64,000 bases of DNA, from positions 62,001-126,000 of the forward strand of contig NZ_PEAY01000004.1 of the NCBI RefSeq assembly GCF_002807665.1. The letters are read 5' to 3'. The notes beneath the pieces are model-generated. The model was not told where the DNA came from. It saw nothing but the letters and a program-made list of their open reading frames with translations, and ran no database searches. Shown here piece by piece: positions 8,399 to 17,686 of this stretch. Numbering within the stretch: position 1 is the stretch's first letter; each line of letters begins with the position of its first letter. The position numbers and the translations under genes were made by a program. The stretch is from Neoalteromonas facilis. Its GTDB lineage: Bacteria > Pseudomonadota > Gammaproteobacteria > Enterobacterales > Alteromonadaceae.

Positions 8399-9582
8399 AA
8401 TGCTTGCTCTCCACCACGAAATACCGCATGAATGCGGTCATCGAGTCGATCGGCCAAAGGTTTTTGCACTTTAAATTGGTCTGGGAAGGGTTTACTGATA
8501 TCTGTCTCAAGTAGGTTTTGCAAAGCCTGAGTGAACTGTTGGACTTCAGTGCTTTGGATATCAAATTCTTCAATTAGTAATGACATCGCCCGTTGTAGCG
8601 ACTGTTGATACAAAGTAGGCTCTGCCTTGATAGCTGCGGTTTTCGCCTGAAGTAATGCAAAGCTCAGTTGCTCTTTTAGCAACCACTGCATCTGTACTGA
8701 CATTAAAGGCTCGACGGGCTGGTCTCGATGTTTCACACTAACAAAGTTATCCATCAAAGCACGTACGCTACGTTTAATATTATCCCACCAATCTGATACA
8801 TCTTCGGTTAACGGTTCTAATGCTTGCCCTTCGGTGGGTTCAGGCAGTTTCAGTGCGTCTACAGGCAGCTTATCAATCAGTGGTAGCATGCCAGAAATTG
8901 ATAACGCCACGGAAGTGGGTGAGACGGGATTAATCTGTTGCAAGCTTTGAATATCCTCGGCCAATAGCTGACGAATTGGAATTAGTGATGGGTCCGATAG
9001 ATCGGCTAAACGAGAATCTGCGGCGCTCAGCATCATCAACGCGCTACGCTCATCACCTTCCAACCATAACTTGCGCCCAGCCATTCTAACTAGGTAGTCA
9101 GCTTCCGCCAGCAGCCAGTCAGAGGGTCTTCTACCCCCTATTTCCGTCAATTGAGACTGCAATTGCCCTATCTGTTCCTGCAATTGAGTGTTGCGTTGGA
9201 GTAATTCTTGGATGGCTTTTTGTTGGTTGTCCTGTAATGCCATTTGATTTTCTTGCAGTGAGGACAATTCGCTTGCTTGCGAGCGCTGCTGAGTACCTAT
9301 ACCCGATAGAATAGTATTTTGTTCATTCAGTTGGTTTAGCGTCGTTTGTATACGCTGGTCGTCAACGCGTAACACTGTCCAATAATACCAGCCTGCAGCA
9401 CCGAGCGCGGCTAATATGAGCAATAAGTTAATCAGTGTAAAAAACCACAGGCCACCTGTTTTAGGGACTGTTGTAGGACTTTCGTTAGGTGTGGAAACAT
9501 CGATACTTTCGGTATCTTCACCCACCGTTGAAGGGGCGGTTGTTAAGGCCTTAGAAGATGATTTAGGATCCGAGCCAGCCAT
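8395..9582 (-). CDS. hemX: HemX-like membrane protein of the hem operon
   Basis: 395 residues. A polar, serine/threonine-rich cytoplasmic N-terminus is followed by one membrane helix (about 45-69) and a long glutamine-rich coiled coil (about 72-145), then a helical periplasmic domain containing the GGRRPSDWLLAEADYLVRMAGRKL signature region of the family (roughly 148-172). HemX is often annotated as a uroporphyrinogen-III C-methyltransferase because of a historical label, but no SAM-methylase motifs are seen here. A structural or regulatory partner role for the haem enzymes is more likely. Only three bases separate its start from the hemD stop, and it overlaps hemY, so hemCDXY is one operon. 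Confidence 0.9.
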   Translation of the reverse strand: MAGSDPKSSSKALTTAPSTVGEDTESIDVSTPNESPTTVPKTGGLWFFTLINLLLILAALGAAGWYYWTVLRVDDQRIQTTLNQLNEQNTILSGIGTQQRSQASELSSLQENQMALQDNQQKAIQELLQRNTQLQEQIGQLQSQLTEIGGRRPSDWLLAEADYLVRMAGRKLWLEGDERSALMMLSAADSRLADLSDPSLIPIRQLLAEDIQSLQQINPVSPTSVALSISGMLPLIDKLPVDALKLPEPTEGQALEPLTEDVSDWWDNIKRSVRALMDNFVSVKHRDQPVEPLMSVQMQWLLKEQLSFALLQAKTAAIKAEPTLYQQSLQRAMSLLIEEFDIQSTEVQQFTQALQNLLETDISKPFPDQFKVQKPLADRLDDRIHAVFRGGEQAL

Positions 9583-9585
9583 GCG

Positions 9586-10320
9586 TTACTCCGTAATTTG
9601 ATGAACACACTTTAGCAATGCTGAGTCGCTTGCGCCAGCGCTTATGTGGACTGAATTCAAGCCATGCTGGATCAGTATATTGGCAATGCGTTGACTCGGC
9701 ACAATCCATTGAATAGCGCTTAGTAGGGTTGGCTGAATCAATTCTAGAATGTGCTCGACCACTTCGCCACTGGTAACAACTAGCATGTTAGCGGCTTGTA
9801 TGGCCTGAGTGACAGGCTCGCTAATGGGTAACATATTGCGCTGATACACGTTAAATTGCTCTACCCAAGCGCCTCTTTGAGTAAGCTCATCATGCATTGT
9901 CGTGCGCCCACCTTGACCTTTCACAATCACCACGCGTTGCTGTTCTGGCGCGTTCAGCTCAGACATAGATAACACGCCTTCAGAAGTGTGTTCATCAGGG
10001 ACTACACAAAATGGTGCATATTCGGCCATCGCCGCACGTGTTTTGTCTCCGATAGCAATAATTGTTTTGGGCAATAGTTTCGGCGGCAGGTGACGAAAAA
10101 TCGGGACTAATACATCAGCGGCATGCTGACTGGTGACAATCATCACATCAACGGGTTTGATGCTTTCACTTAATGAGTTGGTAAGTGTTAACTTACCTTC
10201 TTCGCTAACACAAATATCTTGCAGCGCAATCCCTTGACAAGCGAGCGGTAAACCTGCCCGCTCAAATTGCGCCAAACTGTCTGATAAGGTTTGTAGCGGT
10301 CGAATAAGTACAAGCATCAT
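9586..10320 (-). CDS. hemD: Uroporphyrinogen-III synthase
   Basis: 244 residues, normal for the family. HemD cyclises and rearranges hydroxymethylbilane to uroporphyrinogen III, the branch point to haem, sirohaem and cobalamin. The sequence is typically poorly conserved, but the VLIRP start, the IVTSQHAADVL segment, the AIGDKTRAAM segment (about 90), VVIVKGQGGR and the later VVTSGEVVEHI are all recognisable. It follows hemC with a six-base gap and precedes hemX with a three-base gap. Two successive ATG codons open the gene; the second is equally possible. Genomic position supports the call as much as sequence. Confidence 0.9.
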   Translation of the reverse strand: MMLVLIRPLQTLSDSLAQFERAGLPLACQGIALQDICVSEEGKLTLTNSLSESIKPVDVMIVTSQHAADVLVPIFRHLPPKLLPKTIIAIGDKTRAAMAEYAPFCVVPDEHTSEGVLSMSELNAPEQQRVVIVKGQGGRTTMHDELTQRGAWVEQFNVYQRNMLPISEPVTQAIQAANMLVVTSGEVVEHILELIQPTLLSAIQWIVPSQRIANILIQHGLNSVHISAGASDSALLKCVHQITE

Positions 10321-10326
10321 GAATAT

Positions 10327-11256
10327 TTAGCCACCCAACTCCGACAATATTTTTCCAGCGCCTTGAGCCAACAGAGCTTCGGCCACTTCCCGACCAATTG
10401 CTGCTGCATTAGTTACATCACCACAGGCTTCTGCCATTAGGCGCGTTTTGCCATCAGGGCTGCCGACTAGACCCCGTAAGGTGAGTGTTGCGTCACAAAT
10501 CTCGGCAAAGCTACCAATGGGCACCTGACAGCCACCTTCCAGACGTGCATTCATTGCACGCTCAGCTATGACTCGGTGGTATGTCTCATCGTGCTGCAGT
10601 GGCTTTAATATCGTGTGTAATTCGGGGTCATCATCACGGCACTCAATTCCGACTGCACCTTGCCCGACCGCAGGTAATGAAATAGACGACGGTAATGTAT
10701 TGCGTATACGCGCGTGCATATTCAATCGGATAAGCCCTGCAGCGGCAAGGATGATAGCGTCATACTGGCCATCATCAAGTTTGCTTAAGCGCGTGTTAAC
10801 ATTGCCTCGCAGATCTCTAATTACTAAATCAGGTCGATGGTGGCGAATTTGGCACTGACGGCGCAAGCTAGAAGTACCTACGACTGCTCCTTGAGGGAGA
10901 GACTCAAGGGTTTCATAGTGATTTGAAACGAATGCATCAAATGGATTTTCGCGTTCACAAATAGCATATAGACCAAAGCCTTCGGGAAACTCGACGGGCA
11001 CATCTTTCATCGAATGCACGGCTATGTCAGCTCTATTTTCTTGCATCGCGACTTCCAGTTCTTTAATGAAAAGCCCTTTCCCGCCTATTTTTGCAAGCGG
11101 TGTATCAAGGATCCTGTCGCCTTGTGTTGACATGGGGACCAATTCTACCTGCAAGCCCGGATGATGATGCTCTAGCTGGGCTTTGACAAATTCTGCCTGC
11201 CATAATGCAAGGGCGCTTTTGCGCGTGGCGATACGAATGGTTCTGTTAAAACTCAC
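10327..11256 (-). CDS. hemC: Hydroxymethylbilane synthase (porphobilinogen deaminase)
   Basis: 309 residues. HemC condenses four porphobilinogen molecules into hydroxymethylbilane. Family marks are all present: [15 protein letters not shown] at the start, [11 protein letters not shown] (58-68), HSMKDVP with the catalytic aspartate at about 85, [10 protein letters not shown] (127-136), the [13 protein letters not shown] loop with the dipyrromethane-binding cysteine at 243, and LPAVGQGA. The start codon is GTG at 11256, chosen because it begins the conserved N-terminus and has a GGA a few bases upstream. It is the first gene of hemCDXY. In Escherichia coli hemC diverges from cyaA; here the divergent neighbour is a hybrid histidine kinase, an apparent local rearrangement. 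Confidence 0.97.
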   Translation of the reverse strand: MSFNRTIRIATRKSALALWQAEFVKAQLEHHHPGLQVELVPMSTQGDRILDTPLAKIGGKGLFIKELEVAMQENRADIAVHSMKDVPVEFPEGFGLYAICERENPFDAFVSNHYETLESLPQGAVVGTSSLRRQCQIRHHRPDLVIRDLRGNVNTRLSKLDDGQYDAIILAAAGLIRLNMHARIRNTLPSSISLPAVGQGAVGIECRDDDPELHTILKPLQHDETYHRVIAERAMNARLEGGCQVPIGSFAEICDATLTLRGLVGSPDGKTRLMAEACGDVTNAAAIGREVAEALLAQGAGKILSELGG

Positions 11257-11414
11257 AATAATCCAAATTACTGATACGACATTGATACAGTGTAACCGAA
11301 ATGTGAGGGTTCGACAGCTATTGCGCGCGATTTCGCGTTGTGTTCATGCCTTGGATATGTGTGCCATTTGAAGATGCTTTTTTTGAGGCAAGATTGGCTG
11401 ATGTTGCGTGAATG

Positions 11415-11436
11415 ACACATTTTTTTACCAATGTGT
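11415..11436. repeat. Small inverted repeat between hemC and the hybrid kinase
   Basis: ACACAT (11415-11420) and ATGTGT (11431-11436) flank a ten-base T-rich spacer. It lies about 80 bases before the kinase start codon in the 261-base divergent region. It could be a regulator site, but six-base arms are weak evidence. No confident promoter boxes were identified for either flanking gene. Confidence 0.2.
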
Positions 11437-11517
11437 TGTCTAGTATTTTATGCACAAAACCTGATCCTCAACTACACTTGATCGTGTCGAAACCTAAAAG
11501 GAATGTAGGTTCATGTA

Positions 11518-13053
11518 ATGTCTTCACCTCACTATCCAGTATCTGATCCACACCGTCTAGAAGCAATAGTGCGCTCAATTAATGAGTGCATTAAAGGGGT
11601 GGATATTAATTGTCGCTTAACCGATATGAATCCAGCCGGCCTGCAGCTCATAGGCGCAGAATCGTTTGAACAGGTGAAAGGTCAATCTGTGTTGGAGTTA
11701 ATTGATCCCGCCTACCATGAACAATTCAAAGACGGCGTGAGGCGTGTATTTGATGGTGAAACCGTCGATCAGGAGTTTGAAATTATCGGCCTCAATGGTA
11801 AGCGCCGTTGGATGCATCAAGTGGCCGTTCCTTTGTTCCATCAGGATGGACAAACCGTCACTGAAATGATTGCCGTTACACGCGACATCACCAATAAAAA
11901 AGAACAAGCCGATACCATAGCGCGTATGCGTCGCAATGAATTAATTGGTAATTTGTCTGCTGGGATCGCGCATGATTTTAATAATATTCTGACCATTATT
12001 TCGGGTAACCAAGAAGTGTTGGCTCAACTGAATTCGCAACCAGAACTGCGGCCTGCTATTGAAAAGATTGCAGCGTCAGTTCAGCGCGCATCGAGCTTAA
12101 CCAGCAAATTGCTGAAACGACCTGGCGATTCGTCACCAAAAACGGAAATGGTGACAACTAGAGAGTTGTTTTCAGAAATGCAATTGCTGTTACAAGAAGT
12201 CATACCCAGCAACATTGCACTGCGCTGGCAAGTGGATGAAACGTTAGAAGAGCTACTTGATAAGTATGAACTTGAAGACGCGGTTTTAAACCTAGTACTG
12301 AACGCTAGAAATGCAATTGAGCATCACGGCAACATCGATATTCGCATTCAATTGCGCGATGCCTCCGCGATGCATGAGCGTTTCTTTGTGAATACCCCTT
12401 TGCTGTCAGAACGATATTTAGCGATTGAAGTTGAAGATACAGGGTGCGGTATTGCACAAGACCGCTTCGAAGATATATTTTTACCCTTCAAATCATATGT
12501 GGGCAAAGGAAGTGGTCTTGGATTGGCGATGGTTTACGGCTTCGCAGTCCGCAATGAGTATGGTTTGTCACTATGCTCCCGTCCTGGAAAAGGCTCCTGT
12601 TTTAGTATTTGGATCCCCGACCGTCATTTTATTAAACGCCCTACGAAACTGAATAACCATTTAACGTTTGAAGCTATCGAAGAGCCATTGACGGTCGTAT
12701 TAATCGATGACGAAAGAGACTTATTGGATATCACACAGAAGTTGCTCGTTAGCCTTGGGCATACAGTTCTTTCATTTGGCCAGCCAGCTAAAGCACAGTC
12801 GTTTATTGAACAAAACCTTACCAATATTGACATTGTCGTGACGGATGAAGTGATGCCCGGCAATATCCAAGGGCATGACATAGCCAAGCAATTTTCTCAT
12901 GATTTACCGGTTGTGATTACATCAGGCTATGCTGAGCCTATTCACGTTTCCGGAATGGGCAATATCTCGTTACAGAAGCCATTTAAATCCGAACAGCTGA
13001 TAGATAAGATGGCTGAAGTGATGGCCCAATTTACTACCCTAAACGGTTCTTAA
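11518..13053 (+). CDS. Hybrid sensor histidine kinase (PAS-HisKA/HATPase-REC)
   Basis: 511 residues, soluble, with no membrane helices. An N-terminal PAS domain (about 11-128) leads to a histidine-phosphotransfer region with the phosphoacceptor in AHDFNN (His152). A HATPase domain has the N-box NLVLNARNAIE, a VEDTGCGI box and a GKGSGLGLAMVYGF box. The C-terminal receiver (about 392-505) has IDDE, the phosphoacceptor aspartate in VVTDEVMPG and the conserved lysine in LQKPF. The start at 11518 follows an AGG eight bases upstream, while an ATG three codons earlier is immediately followed by a stop. With no attached output domain it probably passes phosphate to a partner encoded elsewhere. The signal is unknown; the PAS fold suggests a cytoplasmic ligand, redox or light cue. 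Confidence 0.9.
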   Translation: MSSPHYPVSDPHRLEAIVRSINECIKGVDINCRLTDMNPAGLQLIGAESFEQVKGQSVLELIDPAYHEQFKDGVRRVFDGETVDQEFEIIGLNGKRRWMHQVAVPLFHQDGQTVTEMIAVTRDITNKKEQADTIARMRRNELIGNLSAGIAHDFNNILTIISGNQEVLAQLNSQPELRPAIEKIAASVQRASSLTSKLLKRPGDSSPKTEMVTTRELFSEMQLLLQEVIPSNIALRWQVDETLEELLDKYELEDAVLNLVLNARNAIEHHGNIDIRIQLRDASAMHERFFVNTPLLSERYLAIEVEDTGCGIAQDRFEDIFLPFKSYVGKGSGLGLAMVYGFAVRNEYGLSLCSRPGKGSCFSIWIPDRHFIKRPTKLNNHLTFEAIEEPLTVVLIDDERDLLDITQKLLVSLGHTVLSFGQPAKAQSFIEQNLTNIDIVVTDEVMPGNIQGHDIAKQFSHDLPVVITSGYAEPIHVSGMGNISLQKPFKSEQLIDKMAEVMAQFTTLNGS

Positions 13054-13069
13054 TTGGGCCATTCGGGTC

Positions 13070-13528
13070 TTATTCGTCAATCACGGTAGGATAATGTGAA
13101 TCAGCTTGCTGTATATATTCAGCTGCATTTGCGTTCCATTCCTTCATAACGCTCTTGCTGTAATTCAAATACAGTTTACCGTCGACGATGGTAAAGGCGT
13201 CTTCATCTATACCCACTAAACGTCCATCAGACATGGCGTAGGCACAATAGCCACCATATTGTGGTGCATATTTTTTAGGATCGGCGACAAATAAATCCAG
13301 ATGCTGTTGAGTGGAGAAGTACCAATCAGCACCACGCCATTGTGTAGTGAATGCATCTTTCCCTTTTACTGCTTCACCTACCGTAAAGTACGCAACAGTA
13401 TCATAGCCGTATATGGCTTTATTATTGAAAAGGCCCGTTTCAATGGCGGGCGCCGCTATTGCGCTGTGGCACAGCATGGTTAAGCCAATAATGACCCAAA
13501 GGCGACGAAGTAGTTGTGAGATTTGCAT
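13070..13528 (-). CDS. Secreted YHS-domain protein
   Basis: 152 residues with a signal peptide (about 1-25, ending AIAAPA). The mature part has the YHS family layout: an AIYGYDTVAYF motif, a WYFSTQQHLDLFVADPKKYAPQYGGYCAYA segment and a tail with an unremarkable repeat of aromatic residues. YHS domains are often linked to metal (copper, nickel) binding or to oxygenases, but the function of these stand-alone periplasmic members is not established. The start at 13528 is preceded by AGGG, six T, then ATG. That AGGG lies inside the 3' arm of a hairpin (13534-13585), suggesting controlled translation or termination. The gene is preceded on the same strand by an esterase gene and converges with the kinase gene 16 bases away. 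Confidence 0.85.
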   Translation of the reverse strand: MQISQLLRRLWVIIGLTMLCHSAIAAPAIETGLFNNKAIYGYDTVAYFTVGEAVKGKDAFTTQWRGADWYFSTQQHLDLFVADPKKYAPQYGGYCAYAMSDGRLVGIDEDAFTIVDGKLYLNYSKSVMKEWNANAAEYIQQADSHYPTVIDE

Positions 13529-13585
13529 AAAAAACCCTGCTTAATATCATTTCGGTTACTTACATAACCGGCAAAATAGCAGGGT
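13529..13585 (-). promoter_or_regulatory. Nested hairpin between esterase and YHS gene (terminator or RBS-hiding leader)
   Basis: Outer arms ACCCTGCT/AGCAGGGT (13534-13541 with 13578-13585) enclose an inner stem CGGTTA/TAACCG (13553-13558 with 13565-13570). Read on the minus strand, the outer stem is followed by a run of T and at once by the YHS start codon, so the 3' arm carries that gene's ribosome binding site. It may end esterase transcription, mask YHS translation, or both. Confidence 0.6.
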
Positions 13586-13624
13586 ACTTTCAAATTATTT
13601 GCGCAGAGTGCAATTTACTACAGA

Positions 13625-14293
13625 TTAAGCCAGTACTTTCTGTATCCAATGAGATATATCATTGACTTCCTGCATGCATACATTGTGCTGCATCACATAC
13701 TCTTTCCAATCTGCTTGATAGCCATTCGCTTTTACTGACTGATACGCTGAATGGCCTAAGAACATAGGCACTACTTCATCTTGTTGACCATGACAAAATA
13801 ACATCGGCGTATTGATATTCGCGTCGGTTTTCTTGCTTTCGAGTTGATCGGGCTCACACAGATAAGTACTCAGCGCCATGACACCTGCAAATGTGGTATT
13901 CGAGCGAGTTGCAATATGTAAGGCGATGACGCCGCCTTGTGAAAAGCCTGCAACAACAATACGTGAACTGGGTATCCCTGCGGCAATTTCAGCATCGATC
14001 AATTGCTGAACCTGTTCTGCAGACTCATTAACACCTTCAATATCTGCACGAGAATTAAAATCTAAACTCTTAATGTCATACCATGCTCGCATAGGCATGC
14101 CGTTATTAATGGTGACTTTTCTCACCGGAGCATGAGGGAAGATAAAACGAATGCCGTTGGACTGAGGTAATCGTAGTTCTGGCACGATCGGCGCAAATCC
14201 ATTTCCAGAATCACCTAAACCGTGTAACCAAATCACCGTTGCAGTCTGCTCACCAGACGCAGGTACGTCGACATACGGGAGTGCGTCAGTCAT
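13625..14293 (-). CDS. Alpha/beta-hydrolase, carboxylesterase/phospholipase family
   Basis: 222 residues, matching the small bacterial carboxylesterase group (about 215-225 residues) that hydrolyses short acyl esters in the cytoplasm. It has an oxyanion-hole region WLHGLGDSGNGF near residue 26, the nucleophile elbow GFSQGG (serine at about 114), a late aspartate in HGQQDEVVP and a histidine near the C-terminus in NDISHWIQ. The start was placed at the ATG at 14293, which has AGGA eight bases upstream; the ATG nine bases earlier overlaps that AGGA. It has no signal peptide. The gene is divergent from gmk and lies upstream of the YHS gene, separated from it by a nested hairpin. The physiological substrate is unknown. 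Confidence 0.9.
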   Translation of the reverse strand: MTDALPYVDVPASGEQTATVIWLHGLGDSGNGFAPIVPELRLPQSNGIRFIFPHAPVRKVTINNGMPMRAWYDIKSLDFNSRADIEGVNESAEQVQQLIDAEIAAGIPSSRIVVAGFSQGGVIALHIATRSNTTFAGVMALSTYLCEPDQLESKKTDANINTPMLFCHGQQDEVVPMFLGHSAYQSVKANGYQADWKEYVMQHNVCMQEVNDISHWIQKVLA

Positions 14294-14447
14294 GACAAAC
14301 ATCCTTTTTCGTTATTGTATTGATGTAAACAGTAAGCCATTTATTTAGCGCATGGCTAACTCACGCTTTTGGTTCGCTTATGCTACCATTGCATCAGCAT
14401 TTTTCACCAGAGCTGATTGCTCATTATTCAACGTCTTAATTTCGATT

Positions 14448-15092
14448 ATGGTTCAGTTACTCGGAAACTTATTTATTCTGTCAGCACCATCCGGCGCTGG
14501 TAAATCAAGTCTGATCAAAGCATTGCTAAATAAGCATGCAGCATCGGCACAGGCCAATAACGGGCAGTTACAGGTGTCTGTATCACATACTACTCGTCAA
14601 CCCCGGCCGGGCGAAGTCGATGGCGAACACTATCATTTTGTTACGCGAGAGGCATTTGAAGCATTGATTGAACAAGGCGCCTTTTTTGAGTGGGCCGAGG
14701 TTTTTGGCAATTATTATGGAACCTCACGGATTGTGATTGAAGAAACCTTAGCAAGCGGCACCGATGTTTTTTTAGATATTGATTGGCAAGGTGCTAGACA
14801 AGTGAAAAAGCAACTTCCCGATACGGTCGGTATTTTCATATTACCCCCTTCGATTGACATTTTGCACCAACGCTTGAACGCACGAGGTCAAGATAGTGAA
14901 GAAGTTATTGCCGGCCGAATGCAAAAAGCTAAAGATGAAATGAGTCATTACGACGAGTTTGATTACGTGTTGGTGAATGATGATTTTGAGACCACATTGC
15001 AAGCGTTAGAGAATGTGGTTTTTGCTCAGCGAGAGAGGCTTGCCAATCAGGAGTTGCGAAATAAGGCATTAATTGCGGCTTTATTAGCATAA
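14448..15092 (+). CDS. gmk: Guanylate kinase
   Basis: 214 residues, near the usual 207. It phosphorylates GMP (and dGMP) to GDP with ATP. The P-loop APSGAGKSS occurs at residues 13-21, followed by [20 protein letters not shown] for GMP binding, the YYGTS segment, the DIDWQGA segment and a C-terminal lid and helix region. The start was set at the ATG at 14448, because it aligns with the Escherichia coli N-terminus; the longer open frame upstream adds residues with no family support. No good Shine-Dalgarno sequence is visible before it. It heads the gmk-rpoZ-spoT neighbourhood known from enterobacteria. Confidence 0.97.
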   Translation: MVQLLGNLFILSAPSGAGKSSLIKALLNKHAASAQANNGQLQVSVSHTTRQPRPGEVDGEHYHFVTREAFEALIEQGAFFEWAEVFGNYYGTSRIVIEETLASGTDVFLDIDWQGARQVKKQLPDTVGIFILPPSIDILHQRLNARGQDSEEVIAGRMQKAKDEMSHYDEFDYVLVNDDFETTLQALENVVFAQRERLANQELRNKALIAALLA

Positions 15093-15120
15093 ATAGCTAC
15101 CGTCTGTACAAAGCTTAGGC

Positions 15121-15126
15121 TATACT
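15121..15126 (+). promoter_or_regulatory. Candidate -10 box of an rpoZ promoter
   Basis: TATACT matches five of six bases of the sigma-70 -10 consensus and lies 42 bases before the rpoZ start codon. No convincing -35 box is present at 16-18 bases spacing, so this is a tentative promoter that would let rpoZ be transcribed apart from gmk. Confidence 0.35.
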
Positions 15127-15167
15127 ACGCGACCTTTTTTAAAGTAATCGCATAATCGGAGAACGAC

Positions 15168-15437
15168 ATGGCTCGCGTTACAGTCGAAGACGCCGTAGAA
15201 CAAATCGGCAATCGTTTTGATTTAGTGTTAGTTGCTGCGCGTCGTGCACGTCAATTAGCTACTGAAGGTAAAACGCCTCAGGTTGATATGGGCAATGACA
15301 AACCTACCGTTACTGCATTGCGTGAAATCGAACAAGGTTTGGTTACGGCAGCAAGCATTGAAGCGGAAGAAATGCGTGATCAGCAACATCAAGACGAAGT
15401 TGAATTTGCTTCTGTAGCAAATATTCTGTCTGAATAA
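15168..15437 (+). CDS. rpoZ: RNA polymerase omega subunit
   Basis: 89 residues, the standard length. Omega helps assemble and stabilise RNA polymerase by clamping the beta-prime C-terminus and contributes to one ppGpp binding site. The conserved [19 protein letters not shown] start, the VAARRARQL helix and the [14 protein letters not shown] segment are diagnostic. A GGAG sits at a proper distance before the ATG. It lies between gmk and spoT as in Escherichia coli, but here an intrinsic terminator follows, so rpoZ and spoT are probably not a simple cotranscribed pair. Confidence 0.98.
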   Translation: MARVTVEDAVEQIGNRFDLVLVAARRARQLATEGKTPQVDMGNDKPTVTALREIEQGLVTAASIEAEEMRDQQHQDEVEFASVANILSE

Positions 15438-15461
15438 TAAAAAAGCACTTAAAGATCGCCT

Positions 15462-15487
15462 AACGCCAGCATTTTGCTGGCGTTTTC
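15462..15487 (+). terminator. Intrinsic terminator between rpoZ and spoT
   Basis: AACGCCAGC/GCTGGCGTT arms (15462-15470 and 15476-15484) with an ATTTT loop run into a short T stretch. The GC-rich stem makes it credible. It separates rpoZ from spoT, which then needs its own promoter in the 60 bases that remain or depends on read-through. Confidence 0.85.
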
Positions 15488-15550
15488 ATTTGGTTATTTA
15501 AGTCAAAGGCCTTATTCTAGCTCTATTAACAGCATTAAATGACGTAACTC

Positions 15551-17668
15551 GTGTATCTATTCGAAGGACTACAAAGCAAACTAGCGCAGTACCTGCCTGA
15601 AGAGCAGATCGAAACTGTGCGCGAGTCCTTTGTTGTTGCGCGCGATGCCCATGAAGGGCAAATGCGTTCTAGTGGTGATCCTTACATCACCCACCCTGTA
15701 GCCGTTGCGGGGATCCTAGCCGATATGCACATGGACCATGAGACCATCATGGCAGCATTGATGCACGATGTGATTGAAGACACGCCAGTTGATAAGCAGC
15801 AACTTGAAGACAAATTCGGTGAAGTAGTTGCGGATTTAGTCGAAGGGGTAAGTAAGCTGGATAAAATTCAGTTTAGCAACAAGCAAGAAGCGCAAGCGGA
15901 AAACTTCAGAAAAATGATGATGGCGATGGTGCAAGATATCCGCGTCATTTTGATAAAATTAGCCGACCGTACCCATAATATGCGCACCTTGGGTTCGTTG
16001 CGACCTGATAAGCGCCGTCGTATTGCGCTAGAAACCCTCGAAATTTACGCACCAATTGCCCACCGGTTGGGTATCCATGATATGAAAAACGAGCTTGAAG
16101 ACCTCGGTTTTCAAGCGATGTATCCGATGCGACACCGAGCATTGAAGTCTGCGGTTGTGCAAGCACGGGGAAATCGTAAAACGATCATTGAGAATACTCG
16201 CCAAGAATTGGTCACGCGTTTAGATGAGCATAAAATCGAAGCGTTGGTGATCGGGCGAGAGAAGCACTTATATTCCATTTACCGCAAAATGAAGAACAAA
16301 GAATTGATGTTCAACGAGGTTATGGACATCTATGCTTTTCGCATCGTGGTTGACTCAGTAGATAATTGTTACCGTTCGCTGGGGGCGATGCATTCTCTCT
16401 ACAAGCCGATTGAAAACCGCTTCAAAGATTATATCGCAATACCCCGTACCAATGGATACCAGTCACTTCACACCTCATTAATTGGCCCGCATGGGATACC
16501 GGTAGAGATACAAATTCGGACCCATGAAATGGATCAAATGGCAGACAAAGGTGTCGCTGCGCATTGGTTATATAAAGGTGAAGATACCGATACCACTGCG
16601 CAATTACGTGCGCGTAAGTGGATGCAATCCTTGTTGGAATTACAGCAAAGCGCAAGTTCTTCGTTTGAATTTATTGAATCAGTCAAAACAGATTTATTCC
16701 CAGACGAGATTTATGTGTTTACGCCAGATGGACGCATTATTGAATTGCCAACGGGCTCAACAGCAGTCGATTTCGCCTACGCCGTTCACTCAGATATCGG
16801 CAACACCTGCGTTGGTGTGCGTGTTGAAAGACGAAATTACTCATTGAGTAAGCCGTTAGAGAATGGTCAAACGGTAGAGATTATCACCTCCCCACGCGCT
16901 AAACCGAATGCGAACTGGTTGAATTTTGTTGTCAGTGCCCGTGCGCGTACGCGTATTCGTCAGTATCTACGTAAACAGCAATCTCAAGAAGCAATCACCA
17001 TGGGTAACCGCTTGTTGCGTCACGCGTTGGGTGCGATAAAACTGGACGATATAGCCCAAGCGGATAAAGACCGAGTGGCTGCTGAAACTAAGCATGAGAC
17101 CTTCGATGATTTGCTGGTGGATATTGGTTTAGGTAATGAACTGTCGGCCATTGTTGCCCGACGATTGCTCGGCGAGAGTGCAGAATTACCAGAGAAAAAA
17201 GGCGAAGTGGCGATTAAGGGATCTGAAGGTCTGTTGGTGCATTACTCGCAATGTTGTTATCCAATACCTGATGATGAAGTCGTAGCGATTTTAAGCCCTG
17301 GTCGCGGCATGGTGATCCATCAAATTGGCTGTACCAATATACGTAAGCTCACCCGAGAAGAGCCTCAACGAGTATTACCGATGCAATGGGAAAAAGGCGC
17401 GAAGGGAGAGTTTAAAGCTTCCTTACGTATTGAACTGTTTAATCATCAAGGTACTCTCGCTACGCTAACCAATACGATTGCAAGCTGTGATTCCACTATC
17501 ATAGGCCTGCAAACAGAAGAAAAAGAAAGCAACATCTATTACATTGACTTGCAACTGACGACCGTGAACCGGGTTCATTTAGCCCGTGTGATGCGAAAAA
17601 TTCGTTCCATGCCCGAAGTTCAGCGTGTATCCCGTCACAGCAAGACGAAAACCCGACAAACGTCATAA
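15551..17668 (+). CDS. spoT: Bifunctional (p)ppGpp synthetase/hydrolase SpoT
   Basis: 705 residues, as in Escherichia coli SpoT (702). It makes and degrades the stringent-response alarmone. An HD hydrolase domain has the intact HDVIED motif (about 72-77) and an ADRTHNMRTL motif, so hydrolysis should be active. The synthetase domain has GREKHLYSIYRKM (about 236-248) and YRSLGAMHSLYKP. A TGS domain (about 390-450), a zinc-finger-like helical segment with SQCCYPIPDDE and a C-terminal ACT domain follow. The start codon is GTG at 15551, aligned to the family N-terminus MYLFE. Downstream ridA and trmH follow closely, so they are probably cotranscribed. Confidence 0.97.
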   Translation: MYLFEGLQSKLAQYLPEEQIETVRESFVVARDAHEGQMRSSGDPYITHPVAVAGILADMHMDHETIMAALMHDVIEDTPVDKQQLEDKFGEVVADLVEGVSKLDKIQFSNKQEAQAENFRKMMMAMVQDIRVILIKLADRTHNMRTLGSLRPDKRRRIALETLEIYAPIAHRLGIHDMKNELEDLGFQAMYPMRHRALKSAVVQARGNRKTIIENTRQELVTRLDEHKIEALVIGREKHLYSIYRKMKNKELMFNEVMDIYAFRIVVDSVDNCYRSLGAMHSLYKPIENRFKDYIAIPRTNGYQSLHTSLIGPHGIPVEIQIRTHEMDQMADKGVAAHWLYKGEDTDTTAQLRARKWMQSLLELQQSASSSFEFIESVKTDLFPDEIYVFTPDGRIIELPTGSTAVDFAYAVHSDIGNTCVGVRVERRNYSLSKPLENGQTVEIITSPRAKPNANWLNFVVSARARTRIRQYLRKQQSQEAITMGNRLLRHALGAIKLDDIAQADKDRVAAETKHETFDDLLVDIGLGNELSAIVARRLLGESAELPEKKGEVAIKGSEGLLVHYSQCCYPIPDDEVVAILSPGRGMVIHQIGCTNIRKLTREEPQRVLPMQWEKGAKGEFKASLRIELFNHQGTLATLTNTIASCDSTIIGLQTEEKESNIYYIDLQLTTVNRVHLARVMRKIRSMPEVQRVSRHSKTKTRQTS

Positions 17669-17686
17669 CCCTAATTAGGAACTATT

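Noticed and set aside
16524-16847. 107-codon frame inside spoT
   Set aside because: It is wholly within the conserved spoT reading frame; no ribosome site or family match.
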